Positions 44,210-55,810 of a stretch of 64,000 nucleotides of DNA are shown piece after piece. How positions within the stretch are numbered: position 1 is the first letter of the stretch; every line of letters begins with the position of its first letter. The position numbers were made by a program, and so were the translations under genes. The notes under the pieces are model-generated. The model saw only the letters and a program-made list of their open reading frames with translations, had not been told where the DNA came from and ran no database searches. Source of the stretch: Microbacterium sp. SL75 (lineage in GTDB: Bacteria; Actinomycetota; Actinomycetes; Actinomycetales; Microbacteriaceae); NCBI RefSeq assembly GCF_026625865.1, contig NZ_CP113067.1:186001-250000 (forward strand). The letters run 5' to 3'.

Positions 44210-44851
44210 TCAGTACCCCACGGTGAAGCGCCCGCGCGTGTGCTTCGGGTTCTCGATCTCGTCGAGGACGGCGATGGCGAAGTCGGCGCCGCCGATGAAC
44301 GAGTTGCCCTCGCCGTCGACCACCAGCACGTCGCCGCCGTCGCGGTACGAGCCGGTGCGCTCGCCCGGCGCCCACGAGCCGAAGCCGCCGGCCGGGTGCA
44401 CGTAGAACCAGTCGCGCCCGGTGTCGTCGGCCTGGAGATCCTCGAGGATGCCGATCGCTTCGCGCGCCTCGGGCTTGTACTCCTCGGCGAAGCCGTCGGT
44501 GTCGATCAGGCGCGGGCCGCCCTCGACGACGAGCGAACCGCCGGCGCCGCCGATGACGCCCACGCGGACGTTCTCGGGGAGCGCGGTGACGAGCTCGGCG
44601 ATCGCGGGGCGGAGCTTGCCCTCCATGTCACCGCGGGGAGCGGCGGCCGACACCACGACGTCGACGCCCTCGAGCTGGGCGACGAGACCGGGGACGTCGA
44701 GGACGGTGCCCTCGAGGTAGGTCGCACCCTCGATGCGCTCGGTGGGAACCGAGCGGGCGATCGAGACGACCGTGTGGCCGCGGCGGACGGCCTCGGTCAC
44801 GATGTGGCTACCGGCGTAACCGGTGCCTCCGATGACGGCGATGCGGGGCAT
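44210..44851 (-). CDS. NAD(P)-binding oxidoreductase of the atypical SDR type
   Basis: 213 residues. Rossmann start IAVIGGTGYAGSHIVTEAVRRGH with the GxxGxxG motif, DVVVSAAAP at strand 4 and IGGAGGSLVVEGG at strand 5; the C-terminus (NSFIGGADFAIAVLDEIENP) is that of the YwnB/NmrA-like subgroup. It lacks the YxxxK pair of classical SDRs. Flavin or quinone reduction is the family's usual suggestion; substrate unknown. Possibly in one unit with rlmB, 19 nt away. Confidence 0.88.
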   Translation of the reverse strand: MPRIAVIGGTGYAGSHIVTEAVRRGHTVVSIARSVPTERIEGATYLEGTVLDVPGLVAQLEGVDVVVSAAAPRGDMEGKLRPAIAELVTALPENVRVGVIGGAGGSLVVEGGPRLIDTDGFAEEYKPEAREAIGILEDLQADDTGRDWFYVHPAGGFGSWAPGERTGSYRDGGDVLVVDGEGNSFIGGADFAIAVLDEIENPKHTRGRFTVGY

Positions 44852-44870
44852 GAGCGTTCCTCTCGAAGGG

Positions 44871-45861
44871 TCAGACGGTGCCGCGGAGCGTCGACACCTG
44901 GTACAGGGCGACGGATGCCGCGATGCCGGCGTTCAGCGACTCGGTTGCGGCGGAGATGGGGATCGACACGACCTGATCGCACGTCTCGGTGACCAGGCGC
45001 GACAGGCCCTTGCCCTCGGAACCGACGACGATCACGACGGGACGATCGGCGAGCTCGAGGGCGGGGAGTGACACGTCACCGTCGCCGTCGAGGCCGAGCA
45101 CGAACACGCCCTGCTTCTTGAACTCCTTGAGCGTGGCCGTGAGGTTGGCCGCGAGGGCGACGGGGATGCGCGCGGCGGCCCCGGCGCTGGTCTTCCAGGC
45201 GGCGGAGTTGACGCTCGCCGATCGACGCTGCGGGATGATCAGGCCCTGGCCGCCGAACGCGCCGGTGGAACGGATGATCGCTCCGAGGTTGCGAGGGTCG
45301 GTGACACCGTCGAGCGCGACGAGCAGTGGAACCTGACCGCGGTCGACGATCTGCTCGAGCAGGTCCTGGGGGTGGGCGTAGGCATACGGGGGCACCTTGA
45401 GCGCGACGCCCTGGTGCACGCCGTCGAAGCCGGCCATACGGTCGAGTTCGGGACGCGTGACCTCGAGCACCGGGATGCCGCGGTTCGTCGCCATCGACAG
45501 CATCTCTTTGACGCGGTCGTCCATCTCGATGCGCTGGGCGACGTACATCGCCGTGGCGGGAATCTTGGCCCGCAGCGCCTCGAGGACGGAGTTGCGACCG
45601 GTGACCGTCTCGGTGTCGTCGGCCGCCTTCGGGCTCTTGCGATTCGGGTTGCTCCCCACCGCGCGCACGCCCGGCTTCGCCTTGCCACCGGCGGCGGCGT
45701 AGCGCTCCTGGGCGGCTTTGCGCTTGCCCGCGGGGTGCCAGGCGCGGTCTTCGGCCTTCGGGGTGGGTCCGCGCCCTTCGAGTGCCTTGCGGACGTGGCC
45801 GCCGGTGCCCTTGAGGGGCCCCTTCTTCTTGCCGGGGTTGCGTGCTCCCGGGCGTCCAGGC

Positions 45862-45869
<8 letters not shown>
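44871..45869 (-). CDS. rlmB: 23S rRNA 2'-O-methyltransferase RlmB
   Basis: 332 residues. The first 80 are a Lys/Arg/Gly/Pro-rich extension, typical of actinobacterial TrmH-family members; then the substrate-binding domain ([13 protein letters not shown]) and the SPOUT knot with [32 protein letters not shown] and [20 protein letters not shown]. Methylates a guanosine in the peptidyl-transferase region using SAM. Its ATG overlaps the cysS stop by 8 nt. Confidence 0.94.
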
Positions 45870-47262
<1,393 letters not shown>

Positions 47263-47328
47263 CGGCCCAGCCTACCGGCCGCCCCCTCACGACCCCTGAG
47301 CGAAACATAGCGCCGCTAATGTGCGGGG

Positions 47329-47790
47329 GTGCCCCTTGTGATTCGCCCCGATGACCTGTCCGGAGACGCCACGCGCGCTCTCGTCGCCGCACACCTCGCC
47401 GGCATGCTCGAGAACACACCCGTCGAGAGCGTGCACGCCCTCGACGTGGACCGGCTCACCGCGGACGGCGTCACGGTCTGGTCCGCCTGGGTCGACGACG
47501 AGCTCGCCGGCATCGGTGCGTGCAAAGACCTGGACCTCGATCGCGCCGAGCTGAAGTCCATGCGGGTCGCCGAGGACTTCCTCGGCCAGGGCATCGGCCG
47601 CGCGGTCCTGCGGCACATCATGGACGATGCGCGCGAGCGCGGCATCCGGAGTCTCTGGCTCGAGACGGGGAGTACCGACGACTTCCTGCCCGCTCGTCGT
47701 CTCTACGCGAGCGAGGGCTTCGTGGAGTGCCCCGCGTTCGCGCCGTACAAGCCCGACCCGCTGTCGACCTTCATGACCCGCGAGCTCTAA
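47329..47790 (+). CDS. GNAT N-acetyltransferase
   Basis: 153 residues with a complete GNAT fold: [30 protein letters not shown] carries the RxxGxG-type pyrophosphate loop (FLGQGIG) and [24 protein letters not shown] the C-terminal half. Close to the PhnO/YjaB-like small-molecule or protein acetylators; target unknown. TAATGT 6 nt before the GTG: leaderless. Its end overlaps the convergent ispDF end by 4 nt. Confidence 0.9.
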   Translation: MPLVIRPDDLSGDATRALVAAHLAGMLENTPVESVHALDVDRLTADGVTVWSAWVDDELAGIGACKDLDLDRAELKSMRVAEDFLGQGIGRAVLRHIMDDARERGIRSLWLETGSTDDFLPARRLYASEGFVECPAFAPYKPDPLSTFMTREL

Positions 47791-48989
47791 GCCGGCACGA
47801 GGAGGGCCGTCGCGAAAGCGGCGACCCCCTCGGAGCGCCCCGTGAAGCCGAGTCCGTCGGTCGTCGTGGCGCTCACCGACACCGCCGCACCGCCGAGGGC
47901 CGCCGACAGCGCCCGCTCCGCCTCGACGCGACGGGACGCGAAACGCGGGCGGTTCGCCTGCACCTGCACGGAGACGTTCCCGATGCGCCACCCGGCCGCC
48001 GACAGGAGTCCGGCCGTGTGGGCGAGGAACGCCGACGCGTGAGCACCGGCGAACTCGGGCCGGTCGGTGCCGAAGTGCGTGCCGATGTCGCCGAGACCGG
48101 CCGCGGCCAGAAGCGCGTCGACGATCGCGTGCGCCACGGCGTCACCGTCGGAGTGTCCCGACAGCGCCTTTTCGCCCGGCCACTCTAGACCCGCGAGCCA
48201 CAGCGTGCCCTCTCCCCCGAAGCCGTGCACGTCGGTGCCGATGCCCACGCGCGGCGCCGAGTGGGTCGACGGGGGGACGACGGATGCCGCGGGGCCCGTC
48301 TCGAGAAGTGCACGAGCGCGGTCGAGATCGGGGCCGGTCGTGATCTTGAACGCCACCGCGTCTCCCTCGACCGTGACGACGGGGTGCCCCGCTGCCGCGA
48401 CCGCGGCCGCGTCGTCGGTGTGATCGGAGTCGACCTCGGCCAGAGCCGCCTCGAGAACCGATCGAGCGAATCCCTGCGGTGTCTGAGCCGCCGCGAGCTC
48501 CGTGCGATCGACGGGGCCGATCACGCGACCTTCCGCGTCGACGCGCTTGATGGTGTCGACGACGGGGAGGACCGGGATGACGGCAGCGGCTCCGGCCTCG
48601 ACGGCCTGGACCACGCGATCGAAGACGGCGGGCGGCGTCAGCGCACGCGCGGCGTCGTGCACGAGCACGATCTCTACGTCGCCCCAGAGCGCGCTGAGCC
48701 CCGCGGCAACCGACTCCTGCCGAGTCGCCCCGCCCACCACGACGGTGACGAGGTCGGCGCGGTCTCCCGCGGCATCCCGCGCATCGGCCAGCGCCTCGCC
48801 CTCGTACCCCCGCGGCACGACGATGACGACCTGCGCAGACGTCGCGGCGAACACCCCGCGCAGAGCGTGATGCAGAATCGACCTCTCGTCGATGCCGACG
48901 AACGCCTTCGGCGCACCACCCTGCAAACGGGTACCGGAGCCGGCGGCGACGACGATGACCGCGAGACGCGGGACGGGGGTGAGAGTCAC
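47787..48989 (-). CDS. ispDF: Bifunctional MEP cytidylyltransferase / MEcPP synthase
   Basis: 400 residues. IspD part (to about 235): [38 protein letters not shown]. IspF part: GIGTDVHGF with the metal Asp and His, [31 protein letters not shown]. Fused enzymes catalyse two steps of the non-mevalonate isoprenoid pathway. GTG start with TAGCGT 6 nt before it. Follows carD downstream on the same strand (48 nt), though the leaderless start implies an own promoter. Confidence 0.97.
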   Translation of the reverse strand: MTLTPVPRLAVIVVAAGSGTRLQGGAPKAFVGIDERSILHHALRGVFAATSAQVVIVVPRGYEGEALADARDAAGDRADLVTVVVGGATRQESVAAGLSALWGDVEIVLVHDAARALTPPAVFDRVVQAVEAGAAAVIPVLPVVDTIKRVDAEGRVIGPVDRTELAAAQTPQGFARSVLEAALAEVDSDHTDDAAAVAAAGHPVVTVEGDAVAFKITTGPDLDRARALLETGPAASVVPPSTHSAPRVGIGTDVHGFGGEGTLWLAGLEWPGEKALSGHSDGDAVAHAIVDALLAAAGLGDIGTHFGTDRPEFAGAHASAFLAHTAGLLSAAGWRIGNVSVQVQANRPRFASRRVEAERALSAALGGAAVSVSATTTDGLGFTGRSEGVAAFATALLVPA

Positions 48990-49037
48990 CCGTTCACGCT
49001 AGCGCGCCGCCACGAACGGGCGACGCACCGAGCGGGA

Positions 49038-49520
49038 TCAGGACGCGAGGACCTCGTCGAGCACGACGCTCGCGCGGTCTTCGTCGGTCTTCTCGGCGAG
49101 AGCGAGCTCGGACACCAGGATCTGGCGCGCCTTCGCCAGCATGCGCTTCTCGCCGGCGGACAGGCCGCGGTCCTGATCGCGGCGCCAGAGGTCGCGAACG
49201 ACCTCGCTGACCTTGATCACATCGCCCGAAGCGAGCTTCTCGAGGTTCGCCTTGTAGCGACGCGACCAGTTGGTCGGCTCCTCGGTGAAGGGTGCGCGGA
49301 GCACCTCGAAGACACGGTCGAGACCCTCTTTGCCGATCACGTCACGAACGCCGACAAGGTCGACGTTGTCAGCCGGGACCTCGATGACGAGGTCTCCCTG
49401 GGTGACGTTGAGCTTCAGGTATTTCTTCGTCTCGCCCTTGATAACGCGTTCCTTGACCTCGATGATCGTGGCCGCGCCATGGTGCGGGTAAACGACGGTC
49501 TCGCCAACCTCAAAAAGCAT
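49038..49520 (-). CDS. carD: CarD-family RNA polymerase-binding regulator
   Basis: 160 residues. N-terminal RID domain ([19 protein letters not shown]) that binds the RNAP beta lobe and a helical C-terminal domain with [16 protein letters not shown] and the conserved Trp of the DNA-wedge region (RDLWRRD). Stabilises open complexes and controls rRNA transcription and stress response. AAAGGA precedes the ATG. Confidence 0.97.
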   Translation of the reverse strand: MLFEVGETVVYPHHGAATIIEVKERVIKGETKKYLKLNVTQGDLVIEVPADNVDLVGVRDVIGKEGLDRVFEVLRAPFTEEPTNWSRRYKANLEKLASGDVIKVSEVVRDLWRRDQDRGLSAGEKRMLAKARQILVSELALAEKTDEDRASVVLDEVLAS

Positions 49521-49679
49521 GGAGTTATGTCCTTTCGGCAACATCCAGGATACCACAGGCCCGCATGCGCTAAGGTTCCGCCCTCCCCGCAGACTCCTCC
49601 CCTCGTGCGCGTGCGAGCGGCCCGGTACCGCCGACCCCGTAGGATGATCTGGATGCCGTCTGTCGATCTTGGAGGATCC

Positions 49680-50228
49680 GTGAAAACGCGCCTGATCGCG
49701 TCCATCGCCGTGGGTGCAGCTGTCGTACTCGGTACGACGGGATGCAACATCCTCGCCCCGCAGGCGACCACCATCGATTACTCCGCGTCCGACGGTGTGA
49801 ACGTGCCCGCCGACTCCGGTCCGCTGCACATCCGCAATGCGATGATCGTCGCCGACGAAGACGGCACGACCGGCAACTTCGTCGCCGCCATCGTCAACGA
49901 CACCACCGACGTGCTCACACTGAAGCTCGAGGTCGGCGAGGGCGCGACCGCCGTCCCCGCCTCGGTGACGGTGCCGGCCAACCGAACCCTCAGCCTCGGC
50001 GATCTGGCCAATGGTGTCGAGCCGCTCCGCCTCGACGACATCGACGCGGCCCCCGGCTCGACGGTTCCCGTGTACTTCCAGTCCGGCGACGGACAGGGTG
50101 CTCTCATCCAGGTGCCCGTCCTCGACGGGGCGCTCGAGTACCTCGCCCCTCTCGCGCCGAGCCCCGAGGCGTCGACCTCGTTCCCGGCCACGCCGTCGCC
50201 GACGCCCAGCGCGACTCCCGCGTCCTGA
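49680..50228 (+). CDS. Secreted lipoprotein, actinobacterial hypothetical
   Basis: 182 residues. Signal peptide of about 22 residues with lipobox LGTTGC (Cys23 lipidated), then a beta-rich domain ([36 protein letters not shown]) and a Pro/Thr/Ser-rich tail. The domain resembles copper-chaperone-like or DUF461-type beta sandwiches only in general layout; metal ligands are not evident. TAGGAT promoter; GGAGGATCC precedes the GTG start. Divergent from carD. Confidence 0.8.
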   Translation: MKTRLIASIAVGAAVVLGTTGCNILAPQATTIDYSASDGVNVPADSGPLHIRNAMIVADEDGTTGNFVAAIVNDTTDVLTLKLEVGEGATAVPASVTVPANRTLSLGDLANGVEPLRLDDIDAAPGSTVPVYFQSGDGQGALIQVPVLDGALEYLAPLAPSPEASTSFPATPSPTPSATPAS

Positions 50229-50232
50229 ACAC

Positions 50233-50274
50233 ACGACGAAGGCGCCGACGGTTCTCCGTCGGCGCCTTCGTCGT
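50233..50274. terminator. Bidirectional terminator between lipoprotein gene and regX3
   Basis: 19-bp perfect stem ACGACGAAGGCGCCGACGG, loop TTCT. One of the strongest hairpins in the window. Confidence 0.9.
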
Positions 50275-50285
50275 TCCCGCGACCG

Positions 50286-50969
50286 TCAGGCTTCGAACCG
50301 GTAGCCCAGGCCTCGCACGGTGACGAGCATGCTCGGCTCGCTCGGGTTCTGCTCGATGCGCGAGCGGATGCGCTTGATGTGCACGTCGAGCGTCTTGGTG
50401 TCGCCGAAATAGTCCGTTCCCCAGACGCGATCGATGAGCTGTCCGCGGGTGAGCACGCGACCGGCGTTGCGCATCAGCACCTCGAGGAGTTCGAACTCTT
50501 TGAGGGGGATGTTGATCTCTCCCCCGTCGACGGCGACAGTATGCCGGTCGATGTCGAGCACCACGCGCCCGCCGGAGAGGATGCGGTCGTCGAGGTCGGC
50601 CTCCTCCGGCGCGCGGCGGCGCAGCACAGCCCGCATCCGCGCCAACAGCTCGCGGGTCGAGTACGGCTTGGTGACGTAATCGTCCGCGCCGAGTTCGAGA
50701 CCGACGACGATATCGACTTCGGAGTCCTTGGCCGTGAGCATGATGATCGGAACCTGCGAGCTCAGTCGCACCTGGCGGCAGACCTCGGTCCCGGGCATCC
50801 CGGGAAGCATGAGATCCAGCAGGACGATGTCGGCACCGCGATCGCGGAAAGCGACCAGGGCGAGGGCGCCGTCCTCGGCGATCTCGACCTCGTAGCCCTC
50901 CCGTCGCAGCAGGTAGGCCAGCGGGTCGGCCAGATCGGGTTCGTCCTCGACGATCAGAACGCGGGTCAT
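50286..50969 (-). CDS. regX3: Phosphate-responsive response regulator RegX3
   Basis: 227 residues. Receiver with VEDEPDLADPLAYLLRREGY, phospho-Asp in LLDLMLPGM and VTKPYSTREL; winged helix with LKEFELLEVLMRNAGRVLTRGQLIDRVWG and TLDVHIKRIRSRIE. The sequence matches actinobacterial RegX3/PhoP. ATG overlaps the senX3 stop (ATGA). It should bind the PHO-box repeats upstream of phoU/senX3 and ppk1. Confidence 0.94.
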   Translation of the reverse strand: MTRVLIVEDEPDLADPLAYLLRREGYEVEIAEDGALALVAFRDRGADIVLLDLMLPGMPGTEVCRQVRLSSQVPIIMLTAKDSEVDIVVGLELGADDYVTKPYSTRELLARMRAVLRRRAPEEADLDDRILSGGRVVLDIDRHTVAVDGGEINIPLKEFELLEVLMRNAGRVLTRGQLIDRVWGTDYFGDTKTLDVHIKRIRSRIEQNPSEPSMLVTVRGLGYRFEA

Positions 50970-52180
50970 GCGGTGTCTCCCTTCGCGGGTACGGGGGTCG
51001 TCGCGGAGCCCTTGCGGCCCTTGCGGCGGGGTTTGGGGCGGACGCTCTCCAGATCGGGAGCCTCCGACATCGGAAGTCGGATGGTGAATGTCGAGCCGCG
51101 GTCGGGACGCGACCAGAGCCGCACCTCGCCCCCATGGCGCTGGACGGCATGCTTGACGATCGAGAGGCCGAGCCCGGTTCCGCCGGTTCGACGCGAGCGA
51201 GCCTGGTCGGCGCGGTAGAACCTCTCGAAGACGCGGTGCTGATCGCTCTCGGGGATGCCGATACCGCGGTCGGTCACCGCGATCTCGACCACGGTGTCGT
51301 CGAGCTTCACGCCGATTCCGACCTTCGAGCCCTGCGGGGAGTACGCGATGGCATTGGCCACGAGGTTACCCACGGCCTCGGTGAGGATCTGCGGCTCGCC
51401 GCGCACCCACAACCCCTTGGTGCCTCCGCGGACGACCGTGACCTGGGCGGCATCCGCCTGGATGGCGTACCCCTCGACCGCGGCGGTGACGACCTCGTCG
51501 ATCGATACGTCGCGCACGTCGCGCAACTCGTCTGAGGCCTGCAGACGCGAAAGGCTCAGGATGCGATTGACCAGGGCCGCCAATCGCGTGACCTCGGCCT
51601 GGAGCCGCGACGCGAAGTGCCGCACCTGAGCGGGATCGTCGGCCGCCGACTCGATCGCCTCGGCGAGCAGACTCACCGCACCCACGGGTGTCTTGAGCTC
51701 ATGGCTCGTGTTCGCCACGAAATCGCGACGCATCTCCTCCACGCGCTCGTGCTCGGTGATGTCGCGCAGTACGACGAGGGTCAGACGACCCGAGATGGGG
51801 GTGGCGCGCACGGCGACCAGCCGCGGCTCGGCGGGAGCGGCGCCGCGCCGCAAGCGCAGGTTCTCGGCGATGCCCGAGCCGGTGTCGCGCGCCACGCGAG
51901 CCACACGCTTGAGTTCTTCGCTCGCGATCACCTCTCCGGCCTGGACGCCGAAGACCTCGGCGGCCGGCGAGAGCGCCAGCACCGTCGACGAGGTGTCGCA
52001 CACGAAAGCGGGGTCGTCCATCGCCCCCAGCATGGCCTCCACGCCCTCGGGCACCTCGGCGGAGGTCTGCGCGAGAGAGCGGTCACGGGCACGCAGTGCC
52101 GCGACCACGAGGCCGACGACCGCCGCTCCGACGAGGAGTCCAGCCAGGAGCGCGAGCAGCACGAGCTGCGGTTGTTGCAT
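50966..52180 (-). CDS. senX3: Sensor histidine kinase SenX3
   Basis: 404 residues. Two close N-terminal transmembrane helices merge into one hairpin-like segment (VLLALLAGLLVGAAVVGLVV), PAS domain about 50-150, DHp with RRDFVANTSHELKTPVGAVSLLAEAI and the ATPase domain with NAIAYS, GIGIPESDQHRVFERFYR and GGTGLGLSIVKH. Senses phosphate status with PhoU and the Pst transporter. Leaderless: TACTGT 6 nt before the ATG. The C-terminal tail is highly basic. Confidence 0.94.
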   Translation of the reverse strand: MQQPQLVLLALLAGLLVGAAVVGLVVAALRARDRSLAQTSAEVPEGVEAMLGAMDDPAFVCDTSSTVLALSPAAEVFGVQAGEVIASEELKRVARVARDTGSGIAENLRLRRGAAPAEPRLVAVRATPISGRLTLVVLRDITEHERVEEMRRDFVANTSHELKTPVGAVSLLAEAIESAADDPAQVRHFASRLQAEVTRLAALVNRILSLSRLQASDELRDVRDVSIDEVVTAAVEGYAIQADAAQVTVVRGGTKGLWVRGEPQILTEAVGNLVANAIAYSPQGSKVGIGVKLDDTVVEIAVTDRGIGIPESDQHRVFERFYRADQARSRRTGGTGLGLSIVKHAVQRHGGEVRLWSRPDRGSTFTIRLPMSEAPDLESVRPKPRRKGRKGSATTPVPAKGDTA

Positions 52181-52207
52181 GCCTCCACAGTAGAGGCGCC
52201 CCTTGAG

Positions 52208-52236
52208 CGTCACCGGCCGTTCACCCCCGTGAGAGC
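52208..52236. promoter_or_regulatory. PHO box between senX3 and phoU
   Basis: 11-bp-spaced direct repeats CGTCACC-N4-GTTCACC-N4-TGAGAGC. It covers the -35 positions of both divergent promoters (phoU -10 TACTAT at 52249; senX3 -10 TACTGT at 52187-52192), so one site could control both. Confidence 0.7.
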
Positions 52237-52353
52237 CGCCGTAGAGGCTACTATTCACTGTCACAGCACCACTCGTTAACCTTCGCTGGGAAGAATCCCC
52301 CAGGGTTGCGGGACACCTATGTGCCGTGCCGCCGACGAGGAAGGTACCCGCCC

Positions 52354-53037
52354 ATGCGCGAAGTATTCCACCAGTCCCTCGAGGACGTTCAGAGCCGACT
52401 GGTCGAGATCGCCGACCTCGTGACCGTTGCGATCGACCGCGCCACCCGCGCGTTCGGCACCAGCGATGTCTCCCTCGCCGAAGAGGTCATCGAAGCCGAT
52501 GCCATCATCGACGAGAAGGCCTTCGAACTCGACGAGCTCGCGATCGAGATCCTCGCCCGCCAGCAGCCCGTGGCGCGCGACCTGCGTATCGTCGTCACCG
52601 CGCTCCGGGTGAGCGCCTCACTCGAGCGCATGGGCGACATGGCCGAGCACATCGCACAGCTCGCGCGCTCGCGCTTCCCCGAGCGCGCGATCCCCAAGGG
52701 CTTGAAGAGCACCTTCACCCGCATGGGCGAGCTCGACGTCGAGGTATCGCGCAAGCTCGCCGAGCTGCTGCGCACGCAGGACCTTCGGCTCGCCGAAGCC
52801 ATCCGCGACGCCGACGACGACATCGACGAACTGCACGTCAGCGTCTTCGAGAAGGTGCTCGGCGACTCCTGGAAGGGTGAGGCGACGGCGACGGTCGACG
52901 CGACCCTGGCCAGCCGTTACCACGAGCGCTTCGCCGACCACGCGGTGTCCGTCGCCAAGAAGGTCATCTACCTCGCGACCGGTGACTGGGCCGGCGCCGA
53001 CGACGAATCCACCCACGAACCGAGCCCGGTCATCTGA
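52354..53037 (+). CDS. phoU: Phosphate signalling protein PhoU
   Basis: 227 residues. Two PhoU three-helix repeats: MREVFHQSLEDVQSRLVEIADLVTVAI and LRVSASLERMGDMAEHIAQLA with the metal-binding ExxxD patterns; second repeat with LRTQDLRLAEAI and YHERFADHAVSVAKKVIYL. Represses SenX3 signalling when phosphate is sufficient. AAGG lies before the ATG at 52354. Divergent from senX3 and sharing the PHO box. Confidence 0.95.
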   Translation: MREVFHQSLEDVQSRLVEIADLVTVAIDRATRAFGTSDVSLAEEVIEADAIIDEKAFELDELAIEILARQQPVARDLRIVVTALRVSASLERMGDMAEHIAQLARSRFPERAIPKGLKSTFTRMGELDVEVSRKLAELLRTQDLRLAEAIRDADDDIDELHVSVFEKVLGDSWKGEATATVDATLASRYHERFADHAVSVAKKVIYLATGDWAGADDESTHEPSPVI

Positions 53038-53049
53038 CCGCGGAACGCG

Positions 53050-53091
53050 AGAAGAGGGGGTGGATGCCGACCGGCATCCGCCCCCTCTTCT
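53050..53091. terminator. Bidirectional terminator between phoU and gpmA
   Basis: 19-bp stem (one G-U) AGAAGAGGGGGTGGATGCC with loop GACC, separating convergent genes. Confidence 0.87.
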
Positions 53092-53099
53092 GTTCGGCG

Positions 53100-53846
53100 T
53101 CAGTGCTTGTTGCCCTGGGCGGCGACGGCGGCGGCGCCGGCGGCCGCGGCCTCGGGGTCGAGGTACTCGCCCGGACCGAGGGGCTTGAGGTCGTCGTCGA
53201 GGCGGTAGACCAGCGGGATGCCGGTCGGGATGTTCAGCTCGGCGATGTCGGCGTCGCTGATGCCCTCGAGATGCTTCACGAGACCGCGCAGCGAGTTGCC
53301 GTGCGCCGTGACGAGCACGGTCTTGCCGGCCTGCAGGTCGGGGACGATGTCGCTGTGCCAGTAGGGCAGCATGCGGTCGATGACGATCTTCAGGGACTCG
53401 GTGTCGGGCACCTCGCCGTCGATCCCGTCGTAACGGGGGTCGCCGACCTGGCTGTACTGGTCGTCGGCGGGCAGGGCCGGCGGCGGAACGTCGAACGAAC
53501 GACGCCAGAGCATGAACTGCTCGTTACCGAACTCCTCGAGGGTCTGCGCCTTGTCCTTGCCCTGCAGAGCGCCGTAATGACGCTCATTGAGGCGCCACGA
53601 CCGCTTGACCGGGATCCAGAGGCGATCGGCGGCATCGAGGGCGATGTTGGCCGTCTGGATCGCGCGGCTGAGCACCGAGGTGTGCAGCACGTCGGGAAGG
53701 ACACCGGACTCGGCGAGCAGCTCACCGCCGCGCTTCGCCTCGGCCTTGCCCTGGTCGGTGAGTCGCACGTCGACCCAGCCGGTGAACTGGTTGGTCTTGT
53801 TCCACTCGCTCTGCCCGTGGCGGAGGAGGATCAGCGTGTGAGGCAT
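53100..53846 (-). CDS. gpmA: 2,3-bisphosphoglycerate-dependent phosphoglycerate mutase
   Basis: 248 residues. Catalytic His in [21 protein letters not shown], and second His in VTAHGNSLR. Interconverts 3- and 2-phosphoglycerate in glycolysis. TAGCAT 6 nt before the ATG: leaderless. The C-terminus has a short Ala-rich extension not found in the E. coli enzyme. Confidence 0.97.
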   Translation of the reverse strand: MPHTLILLRHGQSEWNKTNQFTGWVDVRLTDQGKAEAKRGGELLAESGVLPDVLHTSVLSRAIQTANIALDAADRLWIPVKRSWRLNERHYGALQGKDKAQTLEEFGNEQFMLWRRSFDVPPPALPADDQYSQVGDPRYDGIDGEVPDTESLKIVIDRMLPYWHSDIVPDLQAGKTVLVTAHGNSLRGLVKHLEGISDADIAELNIPTGIPLVYRLDDDLKPLGPGEYLDPEAAAAGAAAVAAQGNKH

Positions 53847-53908
53847 GACTCCATGCTATCGAGGTGAGGGCCGCGGGCCGGGGCTGGACGGCCTGACAAG
53901 ATGTTCGA

Positions 53909-54697
53909 GTGACCCCCTCCCCCGTCGGCCGTCCCACCCGCGGCACGACCGGGGTCAATCGCCTTCGTCGTATCGACCGCTGGATCGCTCGGCACCCGGT
54001 CCTCCGTCGTGCCGACGACCCGCTCGTGGTCGACCTCGGCTTCGGAGCGAGTGCGGTGACTCCCCTCGAGCTCCTCGCCCGGCTTCGCAGCCAGAGACCG
54101 GACGCCGAGGTCCTCGGCCTCGAGATCGACCCCGACCGCGTCGCTCGGGCCCGCGAACAGTCCGCCGGGGTCGAGGGCGTGTCTTTCGCACGCGGGGGCT
54201 TCGAAGTCCCCCTGCCGGCGTCTCGTCGCCCCGCGATCATCCGAGCCATGAACGTGCTCCGCCAGTATGACGAGGGCGACGTCGCCGACGCCTGGGGTCG
54301 CATGTGCGCGCGGCTGCAGCCCGACGGCATCCTGGTCGAGGGAACCTGCGACGAGATCGGCCGCGTCGCGACCTGGACGGAGGTGGGAGCGGATGCCGTA
54401 GCCCGCAGTCTCACCATCTCGCTGCGCCTCGCCGAGCTCGATTCCCCCGCGATCGCCGCCGAGCGCCTGCCGAAGGCCCTGATCCACCGCAACGTCGAGG
54501 GAGAACGCGTGCATGAGTTCGTGACCTCGCTCGATCGCGAATGGGCCCGAGCCGCGGCGGTCGCCCCGTTCGGGCCGGTCCACCGGTGGCGCACGGCGAT
54601 GCTCGCCCTGGCCGACGCGGGGTGGCCCCTGCTGCGCCGCGAGAGGTGGCGGCTCGGCGAAGTGGGCGTGGCGTGGGAGGCAGTCGCTCCGAGCTGA
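53909..54697 (+). CDS. Class I SAM-dependent methyltransferase
   Basis: 262 residues. Motif I VVDLGFGASAVTPLELLARL and motif II EVLGLEIDPDRVARA; the rest (MNVLRQYDEGDVADAWGRMCARLQPDGILVEGT) carries the strand 4-5 elements. Substrate unknown; the actinobacterial group is annotated only as a methyltransferase. CAAGAT 6 nt before the GTG suggests a leaderless start. It faces gpmA head to head and FUSC tail to tail. Confidence 0.85.
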   Translation: MTPSPVGRPTRGTTGVNRLRRIDRWIARHPVLRRADDPLVVDLGFGASAVTPLELLARLRSQRPDAEVLGLEIDPDRVARAREQSAGVEGVSFARGGFEVPLPASRRPAIIRAMNVLRQYDEGDVADAWGRMCARLQPDGILVEGTCDEIGRVATWTEVGADAVARSLTISLRLAELDSPAIAAERLPKALIHRNVEGERVHEFVTSLDREWARAAAVAPFGPVHRWRTAMLALADAGWPLLRRERWRLGEVGVAWEAVAPS

Positions 54698-54700
54698 GCG

Positions 54701-55810
54701 TCAGACGCGCGGAAGGAGCGCCCGGGCGTCGGCGGAGGGCATCCCGGCCGCGACGAGCAGGTCGACCGCCAGCGGACGCAGGGCCGCGACGAGATTGAGC
54801 TCGCCCACGCGCCCCTCGGGCAGCAGAACCGCGGGATCGAGTCGTCGCGCGACTGCTCCGACGGCTTCTCGGGCGACGGGCTCGAGCGAGATGTCGTCGA
54901 GGCTGTCGCGGACGAGGCCCGCGCCCCGGGCAAGCTCGGCCAGCAGATCGGCGGGGACGGGTCGGCTCTCACCGTCCGCACAGAGGTAGGCGGCGCGCCG
55001 GGCGACCACGCGAAGGTTGCGCGTGGTGAGGTCGAGGGCACCGCGGACGCGTTCGTGGCGATCGAGCTCGGTGCGCTGGCGGCGCAGGAACGGCGAGATG
55101 CGCGCGACCTCGCGGCCCGACTCGAGCGACCCGCTCCACGCGTCGACGTAGGTCTGCAGCGAACGCGCGCGTTCCAGACCGCGCTCGGCGCGTGCGCGAT
55201 CGCCCCTGCGCAGCGCCCGCACGATGGTGTCCATGGCGGCATCCAGCGCGTCGAACAGCTCGTCGGCGTCGCGCAGCTCGGTGCGGCGGAGGGTGCGCGG
55301 GATCAGCGCGGTCACGATGAGCGCGGCGACGCCGCCGATCGCCCCGTCCACGAGGCGCAGGAACGGCACACCCGACACCAGCACCAGGGCGATGAGCGAC
55401 TGGACGACCGCCGCGAGCGCGAAGCCCGGCTGGGGCGACAGGAACCGGGCCACGACGAGGGTCACCGTCATCGCGAGCGCGATCTGCCACCATCCGGCCC
55501 CGGCGACGAGCAGGACGACCTCGGCGATGAGGATGCCGACGAGCATGCCCATGACCGTCTCGGCGACCCGCCACGGGCGCGCGTCGCGCACCAGCCCGAG
55601 GCTCGACACCGTGACCGTCGCCGCGAGCAGAGGGACCGAGTGCCCCAGCACGAAGTGCGCGAAAGCGTACGCCGCGGTCGCGGCGACGACGATCTGCGCG
55701 ATCGCCGGCAGCGACTCGCGCACGCGGTTGACCCGGCGCCCGACGGTGGAGCGCCAGCGCGGACCGGCGACGACGACCCCGACGGTCGTCGAGGAGTCGT
55801 CGGGGGTCAT
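54701..55810 (-). CDS. FUSC-family membrane protein
   Basis: 369 residues. About five transmembrane helices in the first 165 residues (IAQIVVAATAAYAFAHFVLG, LLAATVTVSSLGLV and others), then a long soluble helical domain rich in Arg/Asp/Glu. Fits one half of an aromatic-acid exporter/fusaric-acid-resistance (FUSC) protein. The substrate is unknown. Its GTG/ATG start overlaps the ygfZ stop by 4 nt. Confidence 0.85.
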   Translation of the reverse strand: MTPDDSSTTVGVVVAGPRWRSTVGRRVNRVRESLPAIAQIVVAATAAYAFAHFVLGHSVPLLAATVTVSSLGLVRDARPWRVAETVMGMLVGILIAEVVLLVAGAGWWQIALAMTVTLVVARFLSPQPGFALAAVVQSLIALVLVSGVPFLRLVDGAIGGVAALIVTALIPRTLRRTELRDADELFDALDAAMDTIVRALRRGDRARAERGLERARSLQTYVDAWSGSLESGREVARISPFLRRQRTELDRHERVRGALDLTTRNLRVVARRAAYLCADGESRPVPADLLAELARGAGLVRDSLDDISLEPVAREAVGAVARRLDPAVLLPEGRVGELNLVAALRPLAVDLLVAAGMPSADARALLPRV